DNA from: Leptospirillum sp. | GTDB taxonomy: Bacteria > Nitrospirota > Leptospirillia > Leptospirillales > Leptospirillaceae | Direction of reading: 5' to 3' | Length of the DNA stretch: 14,162 nucleotides | Assembly: GCA_027343785.1 (NCBI GenBank) | Contig: DAHWKF010000130.1 | Location: forward strand, 1 to 14,162 | In this document: piece by piece, positions 1 through 6,346 of the stretch | Position numbering within the stretch: the first letter of the stretch is position 1 | Layout of the letters: every line of letters starts with the position of its first letter | Position numbers and translations under genes: made by a program | Notes under the pieces: model-generated | Told to the model about the DNA's origin: nothing | Databases searched by the model: none | What the model saw: only the letters and a program-made list of their open reading frames with translations

Positions 1-55
1 GATTTTTCATCCTGAGTGTCCCAAAATTGTCCCAAGGTGTCCCATGATTTTTCAG
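1..55. repeat. short direct repeats at the left end of the IS
   Basis: TGTCCCA occurs three times at 17-23, 28-34 and 38-44 (steps of 11 and 10 bp, about one helical turn). The 9-mer GATTTTTCA occurs at 1-9 and again at 46-54, bracketing the three copies. Such turn-spaced repeats suit a transposase binding region or iterons at an IS end. No copy of TGTCCCA is visible at the other end, so the assignment stays tentative. Confidence 0.45.
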
Positions 56-144
56 GCTATCCCTGCCCTTTACCCATATCTCGTCTCCCCCGACTATCCG
101 CCACGGAGGGAGAAGCCTTCGCACATCATTTGTAGCTGCGCATA

Positions 145-191
145 GCCGTGCCACATGAGCTCATGTCCCGGAGGCGGATCTTTGGCACGGC
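145..191. repeat. inverted repeat just beyond the transposase stop
   Basis: A perfect 9-bp inverted repeat, GCCGTGCCA (145-153) and TGGCACGGC (183-191), encloses a perfect 12-bp palindrome CATGAGCTCATG (154-165). It lies just past the transposase stop codon. It has no T-tract on either side, so it is not a classical intrinsic terminator. It could be a stem-loop that insulates the element or protects the transposase mRNA 3' end. Confidence 0.45.
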
Positions 192-212
192 CAATATAGC
201 CTCCGATGCGCG

Positions 213-2414
213 CTACGAGACGGACGGCATCTCCAAGGCGGAGGGGTTCTTCAAGGCTTTTTTTTTAGCGTATGCCGTGAGCACTTCGAGCTCAAGGTCC
301 GAGAACAGAACCTCGGAAGGCAGCTCCGGACAGGCCCTGCCCAGAAGGGTCATCAGCATGATGCGCCAGGCGATCACCAGATTGATGGCAATCGCGCGTT
401 TCAGCCGGTCGGCGCTTTTGTGCTGCAACTCTTCGATCTTGCAGCCGCTCTTGAGAACGCGGTGCCAGTCTTCAATCCTCCAGCGCAGGCAGTACCAGCG
501 CAGGCACTCTTGGGCTTGTTCGGCCGTGGCGATCTCGATGGTCGTCAGCAAAAACCATTCAAGGGGTTCGGCATCGGCTGGTGGGGAACTTTCCCTCACA
601 TGCACGACCCACAAGGAAATGGGTTTCTTATCCTTGTGATCCGGAGGAGGACGCAACTCGATCTTCTGAGTGCGCAGGGACACATCGGCCTTGCGCGCCA
701 TTCTCCCGGGACGCGCCTTTTGCTTGCTTTTCTTGGCCCGGGCACTTTGCCTCGGCACATTAATGAGAAGCTGACCCTGCACCGGGGTCTGCCTGACCGA
801 ATCGAAGAGATTGAGCGTTCCGTTCGTGGGGCGGTCGTATTTCGCCCGCACCAGCAGGTCGACGCAATGCTTGCCGGTGCGCTGCTCGTCGAACAATTCG
901 AAGAAATCGGCCTCTCGATCCATGACGCAGACCTGCTGCGTCTCGGGCAGTTGTGGGGCCAGCGCGATGCACTCGCGAAGCCCCACAATCCAGGAGAATG
1001 TTTTCTTCTCTTCGATCGGCACGGCCGCGGCGGGTTTTCCGGCCTCCTTCACTTTCGGGAGAGGAGACGTGCACTGCGCCCCCAGCACGCCGAGCGGCAA
1101 TCCTTCGGTGGTCGCCACAAAGGTCGAATGAAGATGCAGGCCGTTGCTTTGGGCGGCGGTCTGGTTCGTTCCGATGACTCCCAGTCCTTCGCACGAAACC
1201 AGTCTTGAATAGTTGAGGTCGGTGCCGTCCTGGATGCAGAGCACCGTTTTCTGCGCCTTCATCCGTTGCACGGTGCGTTGGCGGTGGGGGGCCAGAATCG
1301 CCTCCATCGTCACCTCCGAATCGTCCGGCTTGTCGATCATCCGGTAGTATCCCTTGATCGCCGCCCAGTCGCCTTGTGCCACCGCGCAGAACGCGCGCCC
1401 GGGCATCTCTCCTTGGGAACGAGCACAGTCCACCAGACGCTCGGAAAGTCGCTGATCTCCCAATGACGCTCCTCCAAACTCGTTGTTTGCCCACTCGTCT
1501 CCATCGAGACCTTCCGTGATCTCGAGCGCCGCCGGGCCGATGGGCTCGGCAATGCCCATTCGGGCCCGCCAATCCGATTCCAGGGGATACACGTAGATGC
1601 TTTTCACGGATTTGGCCTTCTTGTGCTCCCTGTCCTGTCTTCCGCGCCCCTGCGTCTCTCCGATGATGACCCAGTTCGCCGCCCGGTAACAAGTTCCGGC
1701 GAACTGTTCCGTGTCGACGAAGCTCTCGAGGAGCCAGGGACGATAGCCGTACTGCGCCTCGTAGTCTTCTCCCACAGTGCGCACCGCCATCCCCAGAACC
1801 CGCGAGGCCAGATTCCGGCATCGGACCTGGGGCCGGATCAGAAACCGGCTCATCCCCACCACCCGATGCAACTGTGCCTTCCGAACCTCCTCGTCCCACC
1901 CGATCCACTTGTCCCGGGAGGAAAGCGCCAATGCCGCGGCCGAAAAACCAAGGCCCCCGAGCCATCCGTGTTCCGAACCGATCAGGTACCGTATCTGCGC
2001 CCCCACCTGGAGCCCGGCTCCCTGCGGATGCTCCCGGATCATCATCTCGTTCCAGATCCGCATCTGGTCGAGGTTCGAAACCTTAACGAGCGACAGTCCC
2101 CGGACCTCTCCCGCTTCAGACGGCACGGCTTTCGGTTCTTCGACGGCATCCGGAAGTCTCCGTGGACTTCGCTCCTTCCTGGGGTTTCGGGAACCCGTGG
2201 CGGGCAGCTCAAGAAGTCCTTTGGCTTCGAGCTCCTTCAGCGCTTTCACGCACCCGGCCGTCTGCTCCTTCCCCCGGGCATCGACAAAGCCGAACTCCCG
2301 GCAGACCGCCCGCCCGGCTTCCGCCCGGTTCTTGTTTGCCTTCGATCTCAGGAAGGTCTGAAGCGCATCGATCCCGGCCGTCAGGACCTGTTTTATGAGG
2401 TTTTGTTTTTCCAT
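213..2414 (-). CDS. IS4-family (Tn5-like) transposase with fused N-terminal DruA-like/DUF4338 domain
   Basis: The protein has 733 residues, far longer than ordinary IS4-family transposases (about 400-480). Residues about 1-90 resemble the small helical region that precedes DUF4338. Residues about 100-285 match DUF4338, the family of Druantia DruA, with landmarks GFSAAALALSSRD, SRFLI, NLASRVL, YGYRP, GTCYRAANW and G(E)TQGRGR. Residues about 305-380 look like the Tn5-type DNA-binding domain (EFGGASLGDQRLSERL, then QGDWAAIKGYYR). The RNase H-like catalytic core follows: D396 in IQDGTD, D499 in VMDREADFF, and E648 in the signature Y641-x2-R644-x3-E648-x6-K655 typical of the family. All catalytic residues are present and the frame is open throughout, so it may be active. 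The start is the ATG at 2414; the ribosome site is weak (GAAG). Confidence 0.88.
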   Translation of the reverse strand: MEKQNLIKQVLTAGIDALQTFLRSKANKNRAEAGRAVCREFGFVDARGKEQTAGCVKALKELEAKGLLELPATGSRNPRKERSPRRLPDAVEEPKAVPSEAGEVRGLSLVKVSNLDQMRIWNEMMIREHPQGAGLQVGAQIRYLIGSEHGWLGGLGFSAAALALSSRDKWIGWDEEVRKAQLHRVVGMSRFLIRPQVRCRNLASRVLGMAVRTVGEDYEAQYGYRPWLLESFVDTEQFAGTCYRAANWVIIGETQGRGRQDREHKKAKSVKSIYVYPLESDWRARMGIAEPIGPAALEITEGLDGDEWANNEFGGASLGDQRLSERLVDCARSQGEMPGRAFCAVAQGDWAAIKGYYRMIDKPDDSEVTMEAILAPHRQRTVQRMKAQKTVLCIQDGTDLNYSRLVSCEGLGVIGTNQTAAQSNGLHLHSTFVATTEGLPLGVLGAQCTSPLPKVKEAGKPAAAVPIEEKKTFSWIVGLRECIALAPQLPETQQVCVMDREADFFELFDEQRTGKHCVDLLVRAKYDRPTNGTLNLFDSVRQTPVQGQLLINVPRQSARAKKSKQKARPGRMARKADVSLRTQKIELRPPPDHKDKKPISLWVVHVRESSPPADAEPLEWFLLTTIEIATAEQAQECLRWYCLRWRIEDWHRVLKSGCKIEELQHKSADRLKRAIAINLVIAWRIMLMTLLGRACPELPSEVLFSDLELEVLTAYAKKKALKNPSALEMPSVS

Positions 2415-2476
2415 GCTTCAACGGTACACGGACCCGTTAAAAAAGTCCAGCACCTTTTTTGGGGCTAAGGGCAGCA

Positions 2477-2905
2477 CTAGGGGTCTCCCGCAGAAACCTT
2501 CAGGGGAATTTCATCGATCACGCCATTGCGGATCCGGTATCCCCGAAGGGGTGGCGGTTCCGTGGCAAGTGATGTCAGAAGGTAGACCAGATCCGGATAA
2601 AAAGCGAGACGGACGTCCGTTTCGGAAGGGTAAGGGGGGGTCGCCGGATGGGAGTGGTAGATCCCCCAGATCTCAAGCCCTTCCCGGCGAAGGTCCTTCT
2701 GGACCTGGAACTGTTCTTTCGGATTCATTTCATAACGGACAGGGGAGTGGAAGGTGTTTTCCATCGGAACCACGCGGGTGGGCCCTCCTCCCGGCGGAGA
2801 CGCGACCAGCCCACAGCATTCTTCAGGGTATACAGATCGGGCGTGGGAGACGATTTCTTCGTAGAGAGGACGAGGGAATACCAGGTCCGTCAAGGCTCGA
2901 TCCAT
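2477..2905 (-). CDS. JAMM/MPN+ metallopeptidase, Mec/QbsD-like
   Basis: This 142-residue single-domain zinc peptidase has the full JAMM signature H84-x-H86-x7-S94-x2-D97 (HSHPATPPYPSETD), with the upstream catalytic glutamate in YPEECCG (E29). Known relatives are Mec of Mycobacterium, which releases cysteine from the CysO-Cys adduct, and QbsD, which trims a Cys-Phe tail from the QbsE carrier. Its ATG shares one base with the TGA of the preceding moeB gene (ATGA), so translation is probably coupled. A longer in-frame start exists further upstream but would lie inside moeB and lacks family similarity. It is the last gene of the operon; the insertion sequence follows within about 60 bp. Likely role, by inference: processing the Gly-Gly-extended carriers encoded upstream, hydrolysing a carrier-amino acid adduct, or both. 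Confidence 0.88.
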   Translation of the reverse strand: MDRALTDLVFPRPLYEEIVSHARSVYPEECCGLVASPPGGGPTRVVPMENTFHSPVRYEMNPKEQFQVQKDLRREGLEIWGIYHSHPATPPYPSETDVRLAFYPDLVYLLTSLATEPPPLRGYRIRNGVIDEIPLKVSAGDP

Positions 2906-3708
2906 CAGATCGAACAGGCCCAGTCCGTAGATCCGCTGACCGAATGGATGGACGGGTGGGCACCGCACAGGGGACAGTTCGGATCCTTGGGAACCCTCAC
3001 TTTCCGGAAGGTCATCGCCAGGGCATCGTAGATCAGGAGACGGTCGTTGAGGACCTCTCCCATCCCCAGAAGCAGCTTGATGACCTCCACCGCCTGCAGG
3101 GTTCCGATCGTTCCTCCCAGGACCCCCAGCACGCCCGCTTCCGAACAGGATGGCACCAGTCCGGGGGGAGGGGCTTCCGGATACAGGCACCGGTAGCAGG
3201 GGGTATCCTTGTATCCCTCCAGAACCGCGACCTGTCCTTCAAAACGGAGTATAGAACCCGAAACCAGCGGTTTTTTGAGAAAAAAAGCCGCATCGTTGAC
3301 CACATAGCGGGTTCCGAAATTGTCAGAGCCGTCGACGATCACGTCATAGTCACGGAAAAGATCCATGACATTTTCCGCAGTCAGCTTTTCCGAAACAGGA
3401 ACAACGTGAACATCCGGATTCATGGCCGTCAGGGTTTCGAAGGCCGAAAAAACCTTCGGTTTCCCGACGGTTTTCGTCGAATGGAGAATTTGCCGCTGCA
3501 GGTTGGACAAATCCACATTGTCCATGTCGACGATCCCGATGGTCCCTACCCCGGCCGCGGCAAGATAAAGCGCTACAGGGCTCCCCAAACCACCGGCCCC
3601 GATAATCAGGACCCTGGATTCCAGAAGTTTCCGCTGACCGGCTCCGCCCACCTCTTTCAGGATGATATGCCGGCTGTATCGTTCGATCTGGTCTTCCCGA
3701 AAATCCAT
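2905..3708 (-). CDS. moeB: MoeB/ThiF/HesA-type sulfur-carrier adenylyltransferase (copy B)
   Basis: This 267-residue E1-like enzyme would adenylate the C-terminal glycine of a ubiquitin-fold sulfur carrier before sulfur transfer. Visible features are the ATP-binding GAGGLG (37-42), the DMDNVDLSNLQRQ block (61-73), zinc cysteines C171/C174 and C245/C248, and the conserved cysteine C188 in PSCSEAG. It ends after the second zinc pair and has no rhodanese domain, unlike MoeZ or MOCS3, so the sulfur must come from a separate donor. It follows the NIL gene by 14 nt and overlaps the JAMM gene by 1 nt. Position suggests it serves the CysO-like carrier. The start is the ATG at 3708 with AGAGG upstream. 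A second copy lies at 5502-6314. Confidence 0.88.
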   Translation of the reverse strand: MDFREDQIERYSRHIILKEVGGAGQRKLLESRVLIIGAGGLGSPVALYLAAAGVGTIGIVDMDNVDLSNLQRQILHSTKTVGKPKVFSAFETLTAMNPDVHVVPVSEKLTAENVMDLFRDYDVIVDGSDNFGTRYVVNDAAFFLKKPLVSGSILRFEGQVAVLEGYKDTPCYRCLYPEAPPPGLVPSCSEAGVLGVLGGTIGTLQAVEVIKLLLGMGEVLNDRLLIYDALAMTFRKVRVPKDPNCPLCGAHPSIHSVSGSTDWACSI

Positions 3709-3722
3709 GCTGACCTCTACGC

Positions 3723-3965
3723 CTAACCTTCCAGAATGGTCTTTTCAAGAGGATCCACATGGATCCCCCGCTGCCGCAGATACTGGACTGCGCGCTCGAT
3801 TTCTTTCAACTCCCCTTCCATCTCGAGTTCCACCCAACCGGACCGGTCGGAAACGTCCGCGCGCCGGATATTCGGTATGACCCGGAATTTCTGGGAAATC
3901 TCGTAGAGAATCGGTTCCTTGACCCTCTCTTCGGGAAAGGTCATGTGAAACCGGAGTTTGGTCAT
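3723..3965 (-). CDS. standalone NIL-domain protein
   Basis: This 80-residue protein is essentially one NIL domain, the ferredoxin-fold module best known at the C-terminus of the methionine transporter ATPase MetN. Diagnostic parts are the opening LRFHMTFPEERVKEPILYE, the NIRRADVSD stretch and the ending G-x-x-x-E-I-E-R-A-x-x-Y-L-x-x-x-G-x-x-V. I chose the ATG at 3965 because it overlaps the stop of the preceding carrier gene in an ATGA arrangement. A GTG at 3971 would add two residues. In methanogens and some anaerobes a NIL-ferredoxin protein works with a DUF39 protein in making homocysteine from aspartate semialdehyde and sulfide (established knowledge); no DUF39 gene is in this window. Placement between carrier and E1 enzyme argues for a sulfur-assimilation role, possibly amino acid sensing or sulfur relay (inference). 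Confidence 0.8.
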   Translation of the reverse strand: MTKLRFHMTFPEERVKEPILYEISQKFRVIPNIRRADVSDRSGWVELEMEGELKEIERAVQYLRQRGIHVDPLEKTILEG

Positions 3966-4243
3966 CGGCACCCCCCCGCGATGGCGGGAATAATGGACAG
4001 TTCGTCACCATCCTTGATGCGCGTATGCGTTCCGTCCAGAAAACGGATATCTTCCTCATTGACATAAATGTTGATGAACCTCCGCACTTCGCCTTTTTCG
4101 TCCATCAGGCGCTCCCGGATCCCCGGATAACTGTTGACCAGATTTTCCAGAATTTCCCGGACGCTCCCGCCTGCAAGCTGAACTTCGTTTTGGCCGTTAG
4201 CCAGAGGGCGAAGGGGGGTCGGAATGCGGACAAGGACGGACAC
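3962..4243 (-). CDS. cysO: CysO-like ubiquitin-fold sulfur carrier with Gly-Gly-Cys-Arg C-terminus
   Basis: This 93-residue MoaD/ThiS-fold protein resembles mycobacterial CysO along its length: the IPTPLRP opening with a following GQ, the YPGIRERLMD helix, FINIYVNEEDIRF, and the DGDELSIIPAIAGG tail. CysO carries sulfur as a C-terminal thiocarboxylate and donates it to a PLP enzyme for cysteine synthesis. The unusual point is the end: family members normally stop at Gly-Gly, whereas this reads GGCR. The tail must be removed before adenylation, and the JAMM peptidase downstream is the obvious candidate. The start is GTG at 4243 with AAGGAG six to seven bases upstream. It begins 12 nt after thrC and overlaps the NIL gene by 4 nt. 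The family is secure; calling it a strict CysO orthologue is less so. Confidence 0.83.
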   Translation of the reverse strand: MSVLVRIPTPLRPLANGQNEVQLAGGSVREILENLVNSYPGIRERLMDEKGEVRRFINIYVNEEDIRFLDGTHTRIKDGDELSIIPAIAGGCR

Positions 4244-4255
4244 GTCTTTCTCCTT

Positions 4256-5479
4256 TCAGGACGGATGGACAATTTTCTGGAACGAGGCCAGGTTCGGATC
4301 AATTCCGACCGGCTCCGGCAGATAGCCGGTAAGAGCCTCCATGGTCTTGAGACCGTTTCCCGTAATATAGGCGACCGTCAAATCATCCGGACGGATGGCG
4401 CCCTTTTCAGCCCGCTTCTTGAGACAGGCCACCGTCACCCCTCCGGCCGTTTCCGCGAAAATCCCTTCCGTCTCCGCCAACAGGACCATCCCGTTGACGA
4501 TTTCCGGATCGGACGCCGCTTCCACCTGACCCCGGGATTTGCCGATCACGTCCAGCGCGTAATATCCGTCCGCCGGATTGCCGATCGCAAGGGACTTCGC
4601 GATCGTCTTCGGCTTGACAGGGATAAACTGCGTTCGGCCAGCCGCAAAGGCCTGATAAACCGGGGAACATCCTTCCGCCTGGGCGCCGTTGACCCGCAGT
4701 TCCGGGTGACGCTTGACGAGGCCGAGGCTCGAAAACTCCTGAAAACCCTTCCAGATCTTGGTCAAAAGCGAACCGGAGGCGATAGGGACGACGACCTGGT
4801 CGGGCACGCGCCATCCCAGCTGTTCTGCCGTTTCGAAGGCCATCGTCTTGGAACCTTCCGCATAATAAGGACGAATATTGATATTGACAAAAGCCCAGGG
4901 ATATTCCGCTCCAATCTCGCTGCAGAGGCGGTTGACGTCATCGTAGTTCCCCTTGACGGAAACAACGGTCGGCCTGTAGATGAGGTTGCCCAGCACCTTG
5001 CCCGCCTCCAGATCATGGGGAATAAACACATAACAGTCCATACCCGCGCTGGCGGCATGGGCGGAAACGGAATTGGCGAGGTTGCCGGTCGAGGCACAGG
5101 CGACCGTCCGGAAACCAAGTTCCCGCGCGCGGTTGATTGCAACCGCCACCACGCGATCCTTGAAGGACAAGGTGGGATGATTGACCGTATCGTTCTTGAT
5201 ATAGAGATTTTTCAGGCCGAGAGCTTTTCCCAGACGGTCGGCCCTGACCAGTGGCGTCATTCCTGCATGGAGCCCGATCGTTGGTTCTTCCTTGATCGGC
5301 AGGAGGTATTTGTACCTCCAGAGGGAATTGGGACCCTTTTCGATCTCCCCGCGGCTCAGGATCTTTCCGATCGCTTCATAATCGTAGTCGACCTCCAGGG
5401 GGCCGAAGCAGAAATCGCAGACATGGATCGCGGCAAGATCATATATTCTGCCACACTCACGGCATTTGAGGCCTTTCAT
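4256..5479 (-). CDS. thrC: threonine synthase (PLP fold type II)
   Basis: The 407-residue product fits threonine synthase, which converts O-phosphohomoserine to threonine. It starts with a zinc-ribbon pair (C6/C9 in CRECG and C21/C24 in CDFCFGPLEV). The PLP lysine K107 follows in LSFKDR, then the phosphate-loop motif ASTGNLANS, and GNGLKT near the end. I chose the ATG at 5479: it follows the moeB stop by 22 nt and is preceded by GAAGGG. An in-frame ATG at 5539 with a good GGAG would add 20 residues (PSASPQPSPEG region), but these come from a repeat-like sequence and overlap moeB. No homoserine kinase or dehydrogenase gene is adjacent. Its place among thiocarboxylate genes leaves open that it, or a reaction it supports, uses a sulfur carrier (inference). 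Confidence 0.88.
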   Translation of the reverse strand: MKGLKCRECGRIYDLAAIHVCDFCFGPLEVDYDYEAIGKILSRGEIEKGPNSLWRYKYLLPIKEEPTIGLHAGMTPLVRADRLGKALGLKNLYIKNDTVNHPTLSFKDRVVAVAINRARELGFRTVACASTGNLANSVSAHAASAGMDCYVFIPHDLEAGKVLGNLIYRPTVVSVKGNYDDVNRLCSEIGAEYPWAFVNINIRPYYAEGSKTMAFETAEQLGWRVPDQVVVPIASGSLLTKIWKGFQEFSSLGLVKRHPELRVNGAQAEGCSPVYQAFAAGRTQFIPVKPKTIAKSLAIGNPADGYYALDVIGKSRGQVEAASDPEIVNGMVLLAETEGIFAETAGGVTVACLKKRAEKGAIRPDDLTVAYITGNGLKTMEALTGYLPEPVGIDPNLASFQKIVHPS

Positions 5480-5488
5480 CAAAGAAAG

Positions 5489-5520
5489 GCCCTTCTTGCC
5501 TTCAGGAGAGGGCTGGGGTG
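5489..5520. repeat. low-complexity repeat-like element at the moeB-thrC junction
   Basis: On the minus strand this reads as CACCCCAGCCCTCTCC, then TGAAGGCAAGAAGGGC. It resembles the intergenic CACCCC-AGCCCTCTCC-GAAGG-type repeat seen in many high-GC bacterial genomes. GCCCT (5489-5493) pairs with AGGGC (5509-5513). It encodes the last residues of the upstream moeB copy (ITPALS and the stop) and the optional N-terminal extension of thrC. Confidence 0.4.
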
Positions 5521-6314
5521 ATGCAGACGGGTTGTTCATAATCTTGAAGCTCCGTAATGGTTGGGTGATCCCCGCAAACGGGACACCGGAGATTTCTTTT
5601 GACGCGCACGTTCCGGAATGCAACGGGGAGCGCGTCATACGTCAGGAGGCGGTCAGAGAGAAGCTCTCCCCTGTTCAGGATGATCTTGAGGACCTCCGTG
5701 GCCTGGATCGTTCCGATCACTCCGGCAATCACACCCAGAATCCCGGCTTCGGAACAGGTCGGTACGGCGCCGGCCGGAGGCGGTTCCCGGAACAGGCAAC
5801 GGTAACACGCCGACTTTCCGGGCAGGATGGTCATCACCTGTCCGACAAAGCGGAGGATACCCGCATGCACCAGGGGCTTGCCCAGAATGACCGCAAGATC
5901 GTTGATCAGAAACTTTGCGGCGAAATTGTCTGTTCCGTCCACCAAAATGTCATACTGCCCGGCTATCTCACGGGCGTTCTCCGCCATCAATACCGTCTGG
6001 TGCTCGCTCACCCTCACATCCGGGTTCAGGAGGGCAATCTTTTCGCGGGCTGATGATACCTTGGGGTGTCCGACATCGCCTGTCCGGTGAATGATCTGAC
6101 GCTGGAGATTCGACAGGTCCACCCGGTCCATGTCAACCAGTCCGATATGGCCCACCCCTGCCGCCGCAAGGTACAGGGCAACCGGACTGCCCAGACCGCC
6201 GGCACCGATAATCAGAACGCTGGAGGACAAAAGCTTTGCCTGCCCCCCTCCCCCGACCTCGGGAAGAAGTATGTGACGGGAGTATCGGAGGATCTGTTCT
6301 TCCGTCAGTTCCAT
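5502..6314 (-). CDS. moeB: MoeB/ThiF/HesA-type sulfur-carrier adenylyltransferase (copy A)
   Basis: This 270-residue E1-like enzyme has the same layout as copy B: GAGGLG (37-42), DMDRVDLSNLQRQ (61-73), zinc cysteines C170/C173 and C244/C247, and conserved cysteine C187 in PTCSEAG. There is no rhodanese domain. It lies 32 nt after cysK and two genes after thiS, so ThiS is its likely partner. The ATG at 6314 is preferred over a TTG at 6317, because AAGGA sits about eight bases upstream of the ATG. The final residues (ITPALS) fall in a repeat-like sequence, suggesting that the original C-terminus was replaced or extended. The two copies look clearly paralogous but not recently duplicated, since they differ throughout. 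Confidence 0.87.
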   Translation of the reverse strand: MELTEEQILRYSRHILLPEVGGGGQAKLLSSSVLIIGAGGLGSPVALYLAAAGVGHIGLVDMDRVDLSNLQRQIIHRTGDVGHPKVSSAREKIALLNPDVRVSEHQTVLMAENAREIAGQYDILVDGTDNFAAKFLINDLAVILGKPLVHAGILRFVGQVMTILPGKSACYRCLFREPPPAGAVPTCSEAGILGVIAGVIGTIQATEVLKIILNRGELLSDRLLTYDALPVAFRNVRVKRNLRCPVCGDHPTITELQDYEQPVCITPALS

Positions 6315-6346
6315 CAAGCCTTTCCTTTCGACGCTCCCGAACGCGA

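Larger units (their letters stand above)
1..2476 (-). mobile_element. IS4-family insertion sequence (ends not resolved)
   Basis: The element is defined by one long transposase gene with flanking non-coding DNA. The right end must lie between the transposase start (2414) and the stop codon of the JAMM gene (2477), so it sits within about 60 bp of that gene. The left end lies in positions 1-212 or beyond the window edge. I could not fix perfect terminal inverted repeats. The best candidate is a weak match between the + strand at about 36-56 (GGTGTCCC, then ATGATTTTTCAGG) and the minus strand reading from about 2456 (GGTGCTGGAC, then TTTTTTAACGG). No target-site duplication could be assigned. 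The element is co-oriented with the upstream operon and may have separated it from former downstream genes. Confidence 0.7.

Noticed and set aside
17..44. Three TGTCCCA copies as a CRISPR-like or iteron array
   Set aside because: Units are only 7 bp with 10-11 bp steps and no spacers; not CRISPR. Iteron function for a replicon is unsupported without a rep gene.
760..1965. Second minus-strand frame of 401 codons inside the transposase
   Set aside because: Out-of-frame shadow, Gly/Arg-rich without motifs; the transposase frame holds the intact catalytic residues.
2395..3726. Long + strand open frame (443 codons) opposite the JAMM and moeB genes
   Set aside because: Crosses the IS boundary and is antisense to two well-supported genes; no family features.
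4025..5521. Long + strand open frame (498 codons) opposite thrC, the carrier and the NIL gene
   Set aside because: Antisense shadow of GC-rich coding DNA: Arg/His/Asp-rich composition, no recognised motif, and the opposite strand carries clear enzyme families.
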